A DNA stretch of 64,000 bases from Streptomyces cavernicola. Its GTDB lineage: Bacteria; Actinomycetota; Actinomycetes; Streptomycetales; Streptomycetaceae. Location: positions 1 through 64,000 of the forward strand of contig NZ_JASCIQ010000012.1 in assembly GCF_029968035.1 (NCBI RefSeq), read 5' to 3'. A program made the position numbers and the translations under genes. The notes under the pieces were generated by a model. The model worked only from the letters and a program-made list of their open reading frames with translations, was not told the DNA's origin and did no database searches. Each line of letters opens with the position of its first letter. Position 1 is the first letter of the stretch. This document shows positions 44,100 to 56,029 of this stretch, piece after piece.

Positions 44100-45221
44100 G
44101 TGGATGTTTCCCTGACCCTATGGGTCCTCACGATCGTGGGCCTGTGTGTCCTGATCGGTGCCGACTTCTTCATCGGGCGCAAGCCCCATGACGTATCCAT
44201 CAAGGAAGCCGGAATCTGGACGGTCGTCTGGATCGTCCTCGCCGGACTCTTCGGCCTCGGCCTCCTGATCTGGGGCGGCGGCCAGCCCGCCGGCGAGTTC
44301 TTCGCCGGCTTCATCACCGAGAAGTCGTTGAGCGTCGACAACCTCTTCGTCTTCGTACTGATCATGGGCAAGTTCGCGGTGCCCTCGCAGTACCAGCAGC
44401 GAGTCCTGCTCGTCGGAGTCCTGATCGCCCTCGTGCTCCGCGCGATCTTCATCGCCGCCGGCGCCACGATCATCGCGAGCTTCTCCTGGGTGTTCTACAT
44501 CTTCGGCGCGTTCCTGATCTACACCGCCTGGAAGCTGATCCAGGAGGCCAGGGCTGAGGAGGAGGACGAGGACTGGGAGGAGAACAAGCTGCTCAAGGCG
44601 GCGGAGAAGCGCTTCGGCGTGGCCGACCGCTACCACGGCACGAAGCTGTGGATCGAGCAGAACGGCAAGAAGGTCATGACGCCGATGCTCGTCGTCATGC
44701 TGGCGATCGGCAGCACCGACGTCCTCTTCGCCTTGGACTCCATCCCTGCGATCTTCGGCCTGACCCAGGACCCGTACATCGTCTTCACCGCCAACGCCTT
44801 CGCCCTGATGGGTCTGCGGCAGCTGTACTTCCTCATCGGCGGACTGCTGAAGAAGCTCGTCCACCTGAGCTACGGCCTGTCGGTCATCCTCGGATTCATC
44901 GGCGTGAAGCTGGTCCTGCACGCACTGCACGAAAGTGGCGTGCACGTGCCGGAGATCTCCATTCCGGTCTCTCTCGGCGTCATCTGCGCCGTGCTGGTCA
45001 TCACCACGATCACCAGCCTGATCGCCTCGAAGAAGCAGGAGGCGCGAGAGGCGCAGGATGCGGAGCAGCCCGAGCAGCCCGAGCAGCCCGAGCAGCCCGA
45101 GCAGCGGGAGCAGGCGTTGGGGGCTGAGAAGGCCGCCGACAGCGCAGGCCTGCCGAGCGACGCTCTGACGAAGAGCGGTTCGGCGCAGCCCGAGCGCTCG
45201 AAGGACGACATAGAGGCCTGA
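44100..45221 (+). CDS. TerC family membrane protein (probable Mn2+-related transporter)
   Basis: 373 residues, about nine membrane segments. TerC motifs are SVDNLFVFVLIMGKF and MLAIGSTDVLFALDSIPAIF, where the paired membrane Asp residues of the LysE-like metal exporter fold lie. Relatives (Alx, YkoY) load or export manganese. GTG 44100 (VDVSLTLWVLT) lies 4 nt after GGAGG. The C-terminal cytoplasmic tail carries an in-frame EQP repeat (EAREAQDAEQPEQPEQPEQP) from four 9-bp units and is probably disordered. Confidence 0.92.
   Translation: MDVSLTLWVLTIVGLCVLIGADFFIGRKPHDVSIKEAGIWTVVWIVLAGLFGLGLLIWGGGQPAGEFFAGFITEKSLSVDNLFVFVLIMGKFAVPSQYQQRVLLVGVLIALVLRAIFIAAGATIIASFSWVFYIFGAFLIYTAWKLIQEARAEEEDEDWEENKLLKAAEKRFGVADRYHGTKLWIEQNGKKVMTPMLVVMLAIGSTDVLFALDSIPAIFGLTQDPYIVFTANAFALMGLRQLYFLIGGLLKKLVHLSYGLSVILGFIGVKLVLHALHESGVHVPEISIPVSLGVICAVLVITTITSLIASKKQEAREAQDAEQPEQPEQPEQPEQREQALGAEKAADSAGLPSDALTKSGSAQPERSKDDIEA
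45063..45098. repeat. Four tandem 9-bp units in the terC tail
   Basis: gagcagccc is repeated four times perfectly and encodes (EQP)4; a fifth unit diverges to gagcagcgg. Confidence 0.9.
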
Positions 45222-45278
45222 CCGGACCGAACCGGCCGACCGAACCTCCGAGTTCGAAGGCCGGCACGGCCCTCATGA

Positions 45279-45322
45279 CGACAGCCCGTCTCCGCCCCGC
45301 AGGGGGTGTAGACGGGCTGTCG
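45279..45322 (+). terminator. Terminator after terC
   Basis: CGACAGCCCGTCT (45279-45291) pairs perfectly with AGACGGGCTGTCG (45310-45322): a 13-bp stem with an 18-nt loop between terC and the siderophore-interacting protein gene. Confidence 0.75.
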
Positions 45323-45356
45323 CCGATCTGTCGACGCGGCGCGAGAGCCTCGACCC

Positions 45357-46304
45357 ATGACCTCGTACGAGACAACGCTCCCGGTTCGTTTCCTCCAAGT
45401 CGTCCGCGCCCGACGCCTCACCTCGCGCATGGTCCGCGTCACCTTCGGCGGTGCCGACCTCGCGGACTTCCGCCTCGACGGCCCCGATCAGCAGGTCAAG
45501 CTGTACTTCCCGAAGCCCGGCCAGGACCGCCCGCGGCTTCCCGAACGAGGTGCCGGGGGCGGCGATCCGGTGCGCTGGTACGAGGAGTTCAACGCGATCC
45601 CCGAGGCCGAGCGCCCCTGGATGCGCAGCTACACGGTGCGCGGCCACGACCCGGCGGCCGCCACGATCGACATCGACTTCGTCCTGCACGGCGACACCGC
45701 CCCCGGCGCCGACCGGCACGGCGGAGGCGCGGCGGGGCCAGCCACCCGATGGGCGGCCGGCGCCCAACCCGGCGACGTCCTCGGCATGTTCGGCCCGTCC
45801 GCGTACTTCGCGAAGCCGCTCCCGCTCGGCACCGCCGACTGGACCCTCCTCGCCGGTGACGAGACGGCGCTCCCCGCACTCGGCACGATCGTCGAAGCCC
45901 TGCCGGAGGGCGCCAAGGCGGTCGCGTACATCGAGGTCCAGGACGCCTCCGACGAGCAGCACTTCACAACCTGCGGGGAGCTGGCCGTGCATTGGCTGCA
46001 CAGGGGCGAGACACCCGCCGGGCACGAGGGTCTGCTGCTCGACGCGGTACGGACGGCCGATCTCCCCACCGGTTCCGCCTACGCCTGGCTGGCGGGTGAG
46101 GCCGGGGCTGTACGCGAGCTCCGTCGCCACCTGGTGGGGGAGCGGGGCATCGCCAAGAACGACATCGACTTCGCCGGGTACTGGCGACTGCGTCTCACCC
46201 AGGACGACGCCCCGACGGCGGCCGATCTGGCCGACGCGCAGGAGCTTCTCGCCCAGGCCCAGGCCCAGGCCCAGGCCCAGGCCCAGGCGCAGGCCTCGGG
46301 GTGA
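45357..46304 (+). CDS. Siderophore-interacting protein (FAD-dependent ferric-siderophore reductase)
   Basis: 315 residues in the ViuB/SIP family, which reduces ferric siderophores in the cytoplasm. The FAD-binding domain has MVRVTFGGADLADFRLDGPD, QQVKLYFPKP and RPWMRSYTVRGHDPAAATID (RxYT flavin motif). The NAD(P)-binding domain has DWTLLAGDETALPALGTIVE, AYAWLAGEAGAVRELRRHLV and DIDFAGYWRLRLTQDD. The C-terminus ends in (AQ)7 from six perfect 6-bp repeats. No iron-box palindrome is evident upstream. Confidence 0.92.
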   Translation: MTSYETTLPVRFLQVVRARRLTSRMVRVTFGGADLADFRLDGPDQQVKLYFPKPGQDRPRLPERGAGGGDPVRWYEEFNAIPEAERPWMRSYTVRGHDPAAATIDIDFVLHGDTAPGADRHGGGAAGPATRWAAGAQPGDVLGMFGPSAYFAKPLPLGTADWTLLAGDETALPALGTIVEALPEGAKAVAYIEVQDASDEQHFTTCGELAVHWLHRGETPAGHEGLLLDAVRTADLPTGSAYAWLAGEAGAVRELRRHLVGERGIAKNDIDFAGYWRLRLTQDDAPTAADLADAQELLAQAQAQAQAQAQAQASG

Positions 46305-46350
46305 CCTGGCGGAGGCGGAGGTGGAGGCGGAGGTGGGGGTGGAGGTGGAT
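46251..46350. repeat. Hexamer repeats across the end of the siderophore-interacting protein gene
   Basis: gcccag is repeated six times perfectly (46251-46286), plus gcgcag, encoding Ala-Gln. Directly after the stop codon comes a second simple sequence of ggaggc/ggaggt units (about 46309-46350). Confidence 0.85.
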
Positions 46351-46369
46351 GCGCTGGTTCACCCCCGAA

Positions 46370-49300
46370 TCAGACCAGCGCCGCGGCCTCCCGTACGGAC
46401 AGCTCCGCGCCCTGTGCGTGCGCCTGCTCGTACACCGCAGGGCCCAAGTCCGTGCGCAGTTCGGCCTCGGCGCGCGCCCGCAGCTCGGCCGCGTCGGGGA
46501 ACGGCCGGAAGCCGAAACTACCGCTCAGCCCGTAACCGTCGTACGCACCGAGCAGCCGCGCCCCCTCCTCGCCCGCGCCGAGCCGCGCCTTGGCCCAGGC
46601 GGCGATGAGGAACTGGTCCGCGACGACCCACGGTGCGACCAGATACGCCACGCTCTCCATCCGGCGCACCGCCCGCTCGACCTGCTTCGCAGCCTCCTCG
46701 AACCTTCCGTCCAGACAGTCCAGCCAGGCCCACTGCCCCGCGAGCGCGCCTTCGAACAGTGCCGACACCCCGCCGGGCAGGGACCGCTCCAACTCGAGCA
46801 GTTCCTCCCGGGCCGGCTCGGTCCGGCCGGAGGCGCCGTAGTGCTGGACGAGCAGCAGCCGCGCGGTGCTGACCGGTTCGACGCCGAACCGGTCGGCCTC
46901 CCGCGCCGCCTCGCGCAACAGCCCCTCGGCCTGCTCCCGCTCCGCCGCGTCGCGCGCCGTGCGCAGCCGGACATCGGCCAACCTGGCCTTGAACAGCGGC
47001 ACTTGGTGGTGCGCGCCGAGCCGTACGGCCTCCGTCATCGCCCGTTCGAGGTCCACGGCCGCAGCCGCGTACCGTCCCTTGCGCGCGTGCTCCTCTCCCC
47101 GGGCGGCGAGCGACTCGGCGATGCCCCACGGGTTGTCCGCCCGCTCGAAGTGCGCGAGGGCCAGGTCAGCGTCCCTGGTCGACGGCCCCGGCGACTCGGG
47201 GCGGTCGTGCGTCAGCCGCGCCCGCATCAGGTACGTGAACCCGAGCTCCCAGGCGTGCTGCTCCCGCCAGCGCTCCCCGAGGGCCTCGGTGTCCCGCACG
47301 ACGGCGTCCATCGTCTCCTCGACGCTCGCGAACTCGCCCGTCATCAGCCGCGCGAAGTACCACATCGCGCCCGGCTGTCGACTGACCTGCGGCATGCCGG
47401 AGTCGTACGCCGTCACGATCCGGCGCAGGTACGCCTGCGTGTCCGGCCGCGCGAGCGCCTCCGCGTCCCCGTCAGGGCTGGTGGCCTGCACCAGGAGCCG
47501 CACCCCGCGCCGCGCCTCCCACAGCTGCGCCTCGTCCCAGGGCGGCGGGCGCTCGGTGCACCGTTCCTCCAGCGGTACGGCGACCCGCACCGGATCCGCG
47601 AAGGGGTCGGGGCCGAGCTCGGCGACCGCCGAGGACCAGATACGGGCGTCCGCCTGGTTGCCCCGCACCTGCCAGAACCAGCTCATCGACAGTGCCAGGC
47701 ACAGCCCGTCCTGCTCCGCGCCCAGCTCGACAGCGGTGCGCAACGCCGTGCGCACATTGTCGTGCTCGCGCTCGAACCGCCGTAGCCAGCCCACCTGTTG
47801 CGGCCCACGCAGCTCCGGTTCGCCGAGGCGCATCAACTCCCGGTACGCGGTGAGGTGACGCCGTAAGACGAGCTCCCGTTCCCCGGCCTCCTCGAGGCGC
47901 TCGGCGGCGTATTCGGCGACTGTTTCGAGTAGCCGGTACCGCATGCCGTCCGAGTCACCGGAGCGTCGGGTCGCCCTTGCGCCCCCGCCCCGGCCCCGGC
48001 CTGCGCCATCGTGGCCGTGGGCTTCAAGTCCGCTGCGCGCATATGCAGTTGTGGTCGTGTCTGTGCCTGTGTTCGCGTTCCAGGGGCAACCCTCCTCTCG
48101 TTCGACCCCTTCGACCCCTTCGGCCTGTTCGGCGCCCCCGATGCCGACGGCATTCCGAAGCCCCTCAGCTCCCTGCGGTGTCGCCACCACGAGGGACTTG
48201 TCGACCAGGGACGCGAGCGTCTCCAACGTGCCCGCGCCGCACACTTCCTCTGCATCTTCCACGGCGCAGCCGCCCGAGAAGACGGAGAGCCGCCGCAAGA
48301 CCGTCCGCTCCGCCTCGTCGAGCAGGTCCCACGACCAGTCCACGACGGCGCGCAGCGTCTGCTGCCGGGGCAGCGCCGTCCGGCTGCCGCTGCCCCGGCC
48401 GAGCAGCCGGAACCGGTCGTCGAGCCGGTCCGCGAGTTGCCGTGGAGTGAGCAACCGCAGTCGTGCAGCGGCCAGTTCGACCGCCAGGGGCAGGCCGTCG
48501 AGCCGGAGGCAGATCTCCGCGCAGGCGTCCGGATCGACCTGGACGCGGAATCCCGGCCGCGCAGCCGCACCCCGAGCGGCGAGCAGGCGCAGCGCGACGT
48601 CCTGCGGCAGCGGCTCGACGGGCCGCACCGTCTCACCTGGCACCCCGAGCGGCTCCCGGCTGGTTGCCAGGACCGTCACCTCGGAGCACTCCGCGAGCAG
48701 CGCGTGCACCAACTCGGCGGCGGCCCCCACCAGATGTTCGCAGTTGTCGAGGACGAGCAGCAGCCGTCGACGCCGGCAGTGCTCCACCAGTTGCGCCAAC
48801 GGGTCGCGGGGCGCGGGCTGTAGCTCCTCGGCCGACGCACCGGGGCCGCGCACCGTCGTCTCGCGGGCGCCAAGGGCGGTGAGCACCGCCTCCGGGACGG
48901 TCTTCGCATCACGTACGGGTGCCAGTTCGGCCACCCACACGCCGTCCGGCCACACCTCCTTCCCTGCTGTCTCGCGCCCTGCGCGGGCTGCTTCCGTGGC
49001 CAGTCGCGTCTTGCCGACACCGCCAGGGCCGAGCAGCGTGACAAGTCGCTGCTTCTGCAACTCCCCGGACAGCAGCCGGAGTTCCGACTCGCGACCGACG
49101 AACGAGGTGAGGGGCGCGCGCAGATTGCCCCGGGCGCGCGCCCCAGGCGCGGGGGAGCGCGAGGGGTGGCCGACAGGCGGATGCGCGGCCTCCGGGCTTC
49201 CGGAAGCCCGCCCCGAGCCGTCGCCCGCTCCCTCTGCCGGACTCAGCAACTCCGCATGCAGGACCCGCAGTTCGGCCCCCGGATCGGCCCCGAGCCGTTC

Positions 49301-49972
49301 GGCGAGGCCGAGACGTACCTCCTCATAGGCCGCGAGGGCCTGGGCCGTGCGGCCGGCGGCGTGCAGGGCGCGCAACCGCAGCGCCTGCAGCGGCTCGTCC
49401 AGCGGGTTCTCCGAGGCCAGCGCGGTGAGTTCCGCCAGCGCCGTGTCGGCGCGCCCCAGTGCGACCTGTGCTGCGAGCCGGTTCAGATGTGCGGACTCGC
49501 GCAGCCGATCCAGCCGTACGGCCAGCGGGTCCGTCGCATGTCCGGGGAGGTCGAGCAGAGCGGGCCCCCTCCACAGGGCGAGCGCCTCGTCGAACAGCGT
49601 CACCGCGCGGGCGGCGTCACCCTCGGCGGATGCGGCCGAACCCGCTGCTGCGAGCCGCTCGAATCGGTGCAGGTCGACATCGTCCCGGTCCACGGCCAGC
49701 CGGTAGCCCCCGGGCGCCGAGGCGACCGCCGCGCGCCCGAGCGTGCGCCGCAGCCTGCCGACCAGCGCCTGCAGAGCCTTCACCGCATCCGCCGGAGGCT
49801 CTTCGTCCGGACCCCACACCTGGGCGATCAACCGCCCCACCGGCACGGTGCGGCCGCAGTCGGCGGCCAGGGCGGTCAGCAGCGCGCGCAGTCGTGCACC
49901 GCCGAGCGAGGCCTCCTCGCCGTCGGGTCGCAGCACACGCGCGGTGCCGAGTACGCGGTAGTGGGGAGTCAC
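46370..49972 (-). CDS. AfsR/SARP-family transcriptional regulator (winged helix, BTAD, NB-ARC ATPase)
   Basis: 1,200 residues. The N-terminal OmpR-like winged helix (GEEASLGGARLRALLTALAA) and BTAD domain (LPGHATDPLAVRLDRLRESA; GLAERLGADPGAELRVLHAE) are typical of SARP activators of secondary metabolism. The NB-ARC domain has Walker A TLLGPGGVGKTRLATEAARA and Walker B RRLLLVLDNCEHLVGAAAEL. A TPR-like C-terminal half follows. A Gly/Glu/Thr-rich insert at about residues 603-676 (47944-48165) interrupts the region after the winged-helix 2 subdomain. GTG 49972 (VTPHYRVLGTARV) is chosen. No biosynthetic cluster is adjacent, so the targets are unknown. Confidence 0.9.
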   Translation of the reverse strand: MTPHYRVLGTARVLRPDGEEASLGGARLRALLTALAADCGRTVPVGRLIAQVWGPDEEPPADAVKALQALVGRLRRTLGRAAVASAPGGYRLAVDRDDVDLHRFERLAAAGSAASAEGDAARAVTLFDEALALWRGPALLDLPGHATDPLAVRLDRLRESAHLNRLAAQVALGRADTALAELTALASENPLDEPLQALRLRALHAAGRTAQALAAYEEVRLGLAERLGADPGAELRVLHAELLSPAEGAGDGSGRASGSPEAAHPPVGHPSRSPAPGARARGNLRAPLTSFVGRESELRLLSGELQKQRLVTLLGPGGVGKTRLATEAARAGRETAGKEVWPDGVWVAELAPVRDAKTVPEAVLTALGARETTVRGPGASAEELQPAPRDPLAQLVEHCRRRRLLLVLDNCEHLVGAAAELVHALLAECSEVTVLATSREPLGVPGETVRPVEPLPQDVALRLLAARGAAARPGFRVQVDPDACAEICLRLDGLPLAVELAAARLRLLTPRQLADRLDDRFRLLGRGSGSRTALPRQQTLRAVVDWSWDLLDEAERTVLRRLSVFSGGCAVEDAEEVCGAGTLETLASLVDKSLVVATPQGAEGLRNAVGIGGAEQAEGVEGVEREEGCPWNANTGTDTTTTAYARSGLEAHGHDGAGRGRGGGARATRRSGDSDGMRYRLLETVAEYAAERLEEAGERELVLRRHLTAYRELMRLGEPELRGPQQVGWLRRFEREHDNVRTALRTAVELGAEQDGLCLALSMSWFWQVRGNQADARIWSSAVAELGPDPFADPVRVAVPLEERCTERPPPWDEAQLWEARRGVRLLVQATSPDGDAEALARPDTQAYLRRIVTAYDSGMPQVSRQPGAMWYFARLMTGEFASVEETMDAVVRDTEALGERWREQHAWELGFTYLMRARLTHDRPESPGPSTRDADLALAHFERADNPWGIAESLAARGEEHARKGRYAAAAVDLERAMTEAVRLGAHHQVPLFKARLADVRLRTARDAAEREQAEGLLREAAREADRFGVEPVSTARLLLVQHYGASGRTEPAREELLELERSLPGGVSALFEGALAGQWAWLDCLDGRFEEAAKQVERAVRRMESVAYLVAPWVVADQFLIAAWAKARLGAGEEGARLLGAYDGYGLSGSFGFRPFPDAAELRARAEAELRTDLGPAVYEQAHAQGAELSVREAAALV

Positions 49973-50085
49973 CCGACCATTGTCCAAGGCGCGCGGACAC
50001 GTCGCCCGCCGCTCCCGGAAGCCGTACGGCGGCCCGTGGCCGCAGGCATCGGCGGGCGCAGAATTAGCCCCCGCGCGTGTGCGGA

Positions 50086-51084
50086 TTACCGCAGGAGCCC
50101 CGTCCACTCCGGGAGCGCCGCAAGCCCCCGTCGCAACGAGGCGGCAGCCGCGCGGAACCGCGCCGCCGACCGCGCACGCTCGAGGGCGTCACCACCGCGG
50201 TGCCCGAGCGACAGCCACAACGTGTACGCGGTGAACCCGAGCGTGGCCCGCAGCAGCCCGGCGAACGCCGACTCGTCGGCCGGGCCCTGCACCCCGCCCG
50301 CTGCCCGGTGCCCGTCGAGCACCGCGCGTACGACATCGGGGCGTGACGTCGTCGCGTCGTCCAGGCCGCCGGCGAACCGGAACGCGGTGTGCACGGCCTC
50401 CCACCACGGCACGGCAGGACCGGCATGGTCATGGTCCCAGTCGATGAGCGTGAACCCCGCGGGGCCGTGGAGGACGTTGGCGGGGCCCATGTCGCGGTGG
50501 CAGAGGAGCACAGCGGGACAGGTCGCCTCGGCGCGCTGCACCAGAGCCGTGGCGCGCTCCACGTACGGCAGCAACTCGCGCGCGGTGTCGGCCACTTCGA
50601 AGGAACCGGCCTCCGCGATCCACGCGCGCCAGTCGGTGATCGGATGCAGGGGCGTGGACTCGTCGTCGGACAGGTCACCGGGCAGGCCGAGCTGTTCGAC
50701 GGCGGCCAAGGTGCGCCCCAGCCACGCGCCGAGGGTGACAAGCTCGACGCCCGAATCACCCTCTACAGGGCGCGCGTTCTCGACGAACCGCACCACGCGC
50801 GCGTGCATACCGTCGATCTCGGACCAGAAGCCGACGGCGGGCTCGGGCGGGGCGAGGGGGTGCGGTAGCGGAAGGCCCGCGCCGTGGGCGGCCTGCTCCA
50901 GGGCGTGTGCGCGCCACATGTGGCGCCGCCGCCAACCTTCAGGCGAGGCCTGGGTCTTGACCACCCACCGCCCCTCGGTGGTGCGCAGCTCCCACACCCT
51001 GTCGGAACTCCCGCCGCGCAGCACCCGCGCGGGGCCCGACACCGGCCCGAGGCCGAAGACCTCGGCCACCCGTTCCTGGTCCAC
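50086..51084 (-). CDS. Aminoglycoside phosphotransferase-family kinase-like protein
   Basis: 332 residues with the APH/choline-kinase fold. The Brenner motif is VLLCHRDMGPANVLHGPAGF (HxDxxxxN) and the DFG-like metal site is TLIDWDHDHAGPAVPWWEAV. The N-lobe has LRGGSSDRVWELRTTEGRW and the lysine in VVKTQASPEG. Its substrate cannot be told; antibiotic resistance is only one option for this family. GTG 51084 follows GGAAGG. Confidence 0.87.
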   Translation of the reverse strand: MDQERVAEVFGLGPVSGPARVLRGGSSDRVWELRTTEGRWVVKTQASPEGWRRRHMWRAHALEQAAHGAGLPLPHPLAPPEPAVGFWSEIDGMHARVVRFVENARPVEGDSGVELVTLGAWLGRTLAAVEQLGLPGDLSDDESTPLHPITDWRAWIAEAGSFEVADTARELLPYVERATALVQRAEATCPAVLLCHRDMGPANVLHGPAGFTLIDWDHDHAGPAVPWWEAVHTAFRFAGGLDDATTSRPDVVRAVLDGHRAAGGVQGPADESAFAGLLRATLGFTAYTLWLSLGHRGGDALERARSAARFRAAAASLRRGLAALPEWTGLLR

Positions 51085-51190
51085 GACCGGCCTTCCGACG
51101 GTGCGTACGAGGGCCCCCTTGGCGGACGAAGAGGCCCCGCCACGGCGTGCGCGGCGGGGCCGGTCGAGCTTCGTCCGGGCGGGTCAGCGG

Positions 51191-51847
51191 CTACCAGCCG
51201 CGCTCGCGCCACTCCGGGAGGTGCGGCCGCTCCGCGCCCAGGGTGGTGTCGTTGCCGTGGCCCGGGTAGACCCAGGTCTCGTCCGGGAGCTGCCCGAAGA
51301 TCTTGGTCTCGACGTCGTCGAGCAGGCTCGCGAATGCCTTCGGGTCGCTGTGCGTGTTGCCCACACCGCCCGGGAAGAGGCAGTCGCCGGTGAACACATG
51401 CGGGTGACCGTGCGGGTCGTCGTAGATCAGGGCGATCGAGCCCGGAGTGTGCCCGACCAGGTGGCGGGCGGTCAGTTCCACCCGGCCCACCTTGATGGTG
51501 TCCCCGTCCTCGACCGCCACATCGGTCGTCACCGGAATGCCGTCCACGTCGAAACGGCCCGCATACGTGCGGGCGCCGGTGGCGGAGACGACCTCCTGCA
51601 GTGCGCCCCAGTGGTCGCCGTGCCGGTGGGTCGTGACCACCGACGCGATCCCGCTCGGGCCGATGAAGTCGAGCAGCGCGGCCGCCTCGGCCGCCGCGTC
51701 GATCAGGAGCTGCTCGCCGGTGGTCCGGCAGCGCAGCAGATATGCGTTGTTGTTCATGGGGCCGACGGCGATCTTGGAGATCATCAGGTCCGCGAGTTCG
51801 TGCACGTCCGCGGGTCCGCCGACCTTCACCGCTCCGCTGTACGTCAT
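51191..51847 (-). CDS. MBL-fold metallo-hydrolase
   Basis: 218 residues, glyoxalase II-like. The zinc site is THRHGDHWGAL (HxHxDH), with further ligands in ARHLVGHTPGSIALIY and VFTGDCLFPGGVGNTHSD and a terminal ETWVYPGHGNDTTLG. Likely a thioester or thiol-conjugate hydrolase. It is followed upstream on the same strand, after 9 bp, by a mycothiol-type enzyme gene, so a bacillithiol/mycothiol substrate is plausible. ATG 51847. Confidence 0.9.
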   Translation of the reverse strand: MTYSGAVKVGGPADVHELADLMISKIAVGPMNNNAYLLRCRTTGEQLLIDAAAEAAALLDFIGPSGIASVVTTHRHGDHWGALQEVVSATGARTYAGRFDVDGIPVTTDVAVEDGDTIKVGRVELTARHLVGHTPGSIALIYDDPHGHPHVFTGDCLFPGGVGNTHSDPKAFASLLDDVETKIFGQLPDETWVYPGHGNDTTLGAERPHLPEWRERGW

Positions 51848-51856
51848 GGATTCACC

Positions 51857-52543
51857 CTACAGAGCAGGAAGTACGGGCAGCAGGCCGCCGTCACAGTCGA
51901 GACCCGCGCCCTCACGGCGGCCGGCGAGCCAGCCGAGGATGTCGGCGGCCGGGCCGATCACGGAGATCACGTCGTCGTCCGCGCGGCCGGTGGTCCACTG
52001 CCCGCCGTCGGTGGCGGTGATCGCGATCTGCGGCACATGCGTGTTGCCGGAGAAGCGGTCCGCGAGGAACGTGATCTCGCGCTGAGTGAAGTCGGTCGGC
52101 AGGTCCTCCAGTTCGTAGCCGATGTCCAGGTCCACGTGGTGCAGCTCCACCTCGATCAGACGTCGGAACGGCACCCGCGACGCGGTGTCGGTGATGCCGT
52201 TGCGCAGCTCCACGGTCCGCGACCAGTCGGCGTCGACCGACGCGGCCTCCAGGAACCGGTCCGCGCTCTCACGCAGGTCGGCGAGCTGCTCGGGCTGCGG
52301 GCGCGGGGCGTCCCGCTCGATGTCACCGTCGCGGTCGGCGGCGCTCGCGTACATGGGACGGCCCGCGAAGACGTTCACGAGGGCGTCCGCGTTGCGGGAG
52401 AGGTGGGCCAGGACGTGCCCGCGGGTCCAGCCCGGGAGCCGTGACGGCGCGGCGAGCGCCGCGTTGTCCAGTTTGCCGACCGCGGTCAGGAGCCGATCGG
52501 TCGCTTCTCGCAGAGTCGCCAGGTCACGCACATGATCACTCAT
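51857..52543 (-). CDS. Maleylpyruvate isomerase-family mycothiol-dependent enzyme (DinB-like fold)
   Basis: 228 residues. The metal-binding four-helix bundle is recognised from ALAAPSRLPGWTRGHVLAHL + SRNADAL and FRRLIEVELHHVDLDIGYEL, with the three histidines placed as in mycothiol transferases. Reaction unknown. ATG 52543 (MSDHVRDLATLRE) lies 7 nt after TATCGT on the minus strand, so it is likely leaderless. Probably co-transcribed with the MBL hydrolase downstream. Confidence 0.87.
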   Translation of the reverse strand: MSDHVRDLATLREATDRLLTAVGKLDNAALAAPSRLPGWTRGHVLAHLSRNADALVNVFAGRPMYASAADRDGDIERDAPRPQPEQLADLRESADRFLEAASVDADWSRTVELRNGITDTASRVPFRRLIEVELHHVDLDIGYELEDLPTDFTQREITFLADRFSGNTHVPQIAITATDGGQWTTGRADDDVISVIGPAADILGWLAGRREGAGLDCDGGLLPVLPAL

Positions 52544-52767
52544 GACTCCGACGATAGACCCCGCCACTCGTACGGGTGAAGGAACCAAACGATGGCCGTA
52601 AATCGAATGCCCGTGCTATAGCCTGGGTCGAGGCACTCTTGGACTGTAGGAATGCGAAGCGGTGCCGAGGAGTTTCAAGCAGTGCAGTCCTTCGCTGTGG
52701 CGGCCCCCAATAGTCTGTTGAGACGGGGGCCCCGCCCCCGCTTCTCTAGTGAAAGGTGCGGACCGGC

Positions 52768-55803
<3,036 letters not shown>

Positions 55804-55847
55804 CACGCGCAGCAGTGCACTGCACCACGCGCAGCAGTGCACTGCAC
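55804..55847. repeat. 22-bp tandem repeat with palindromic core after uvrA
   Basis: Two perfect copies of a 22-bp unit (cacgcgcagcagtgcactgc + ac) start directly after the uvrA stop. Each contains the 12-bp palindrome GCAGTGCACTGC. Confidence 0.9.
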
Positions 55848-55885
55848 GCACGGCACACCCGCGCGGCACCGCACCACCCCGCCGC

Positions 55886-55925
55886 CGGACGGGCTCGGCA
55901 CACCACACGGAGCCGAGCCCGTCCG
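55886..55925 (+). terminator. Strong hairpin terminator after uvrA
   Basis: GGACGGGCTCGGC (55887-55899) pairs perfectly with GCCGAGCCCGTCC (55912-55924), extended by one more C-G pair, around a 12-nt loop. Confidence 0.8.
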
Positions 55926-56029
55926 ACGGGGCAGCGGCCTGAGCCACTGCTCTGCCCCGAGAGCTGCCGTACTGATCTGCACCGGTATCGTCGGTTCCGT
56001 AACCGACCCCCCTGACCAGTGGAGACTCC

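Noticed and set aside
50086..51084. The phosphotransferase as an antibiotic resistance gene
   Set aside because: The APH fold is shared by many metabolic kinases and nothing in the context points to a drug.
52603..52618. A LexA-like box (TCGAAT-N4-GTGCTA) before uvrA
   Set aside because: Only about 9 of 12 positions fit the actinobacterial TCGAAC-N4-GTTCGA consensus, which is weak in GC-rich DNA.
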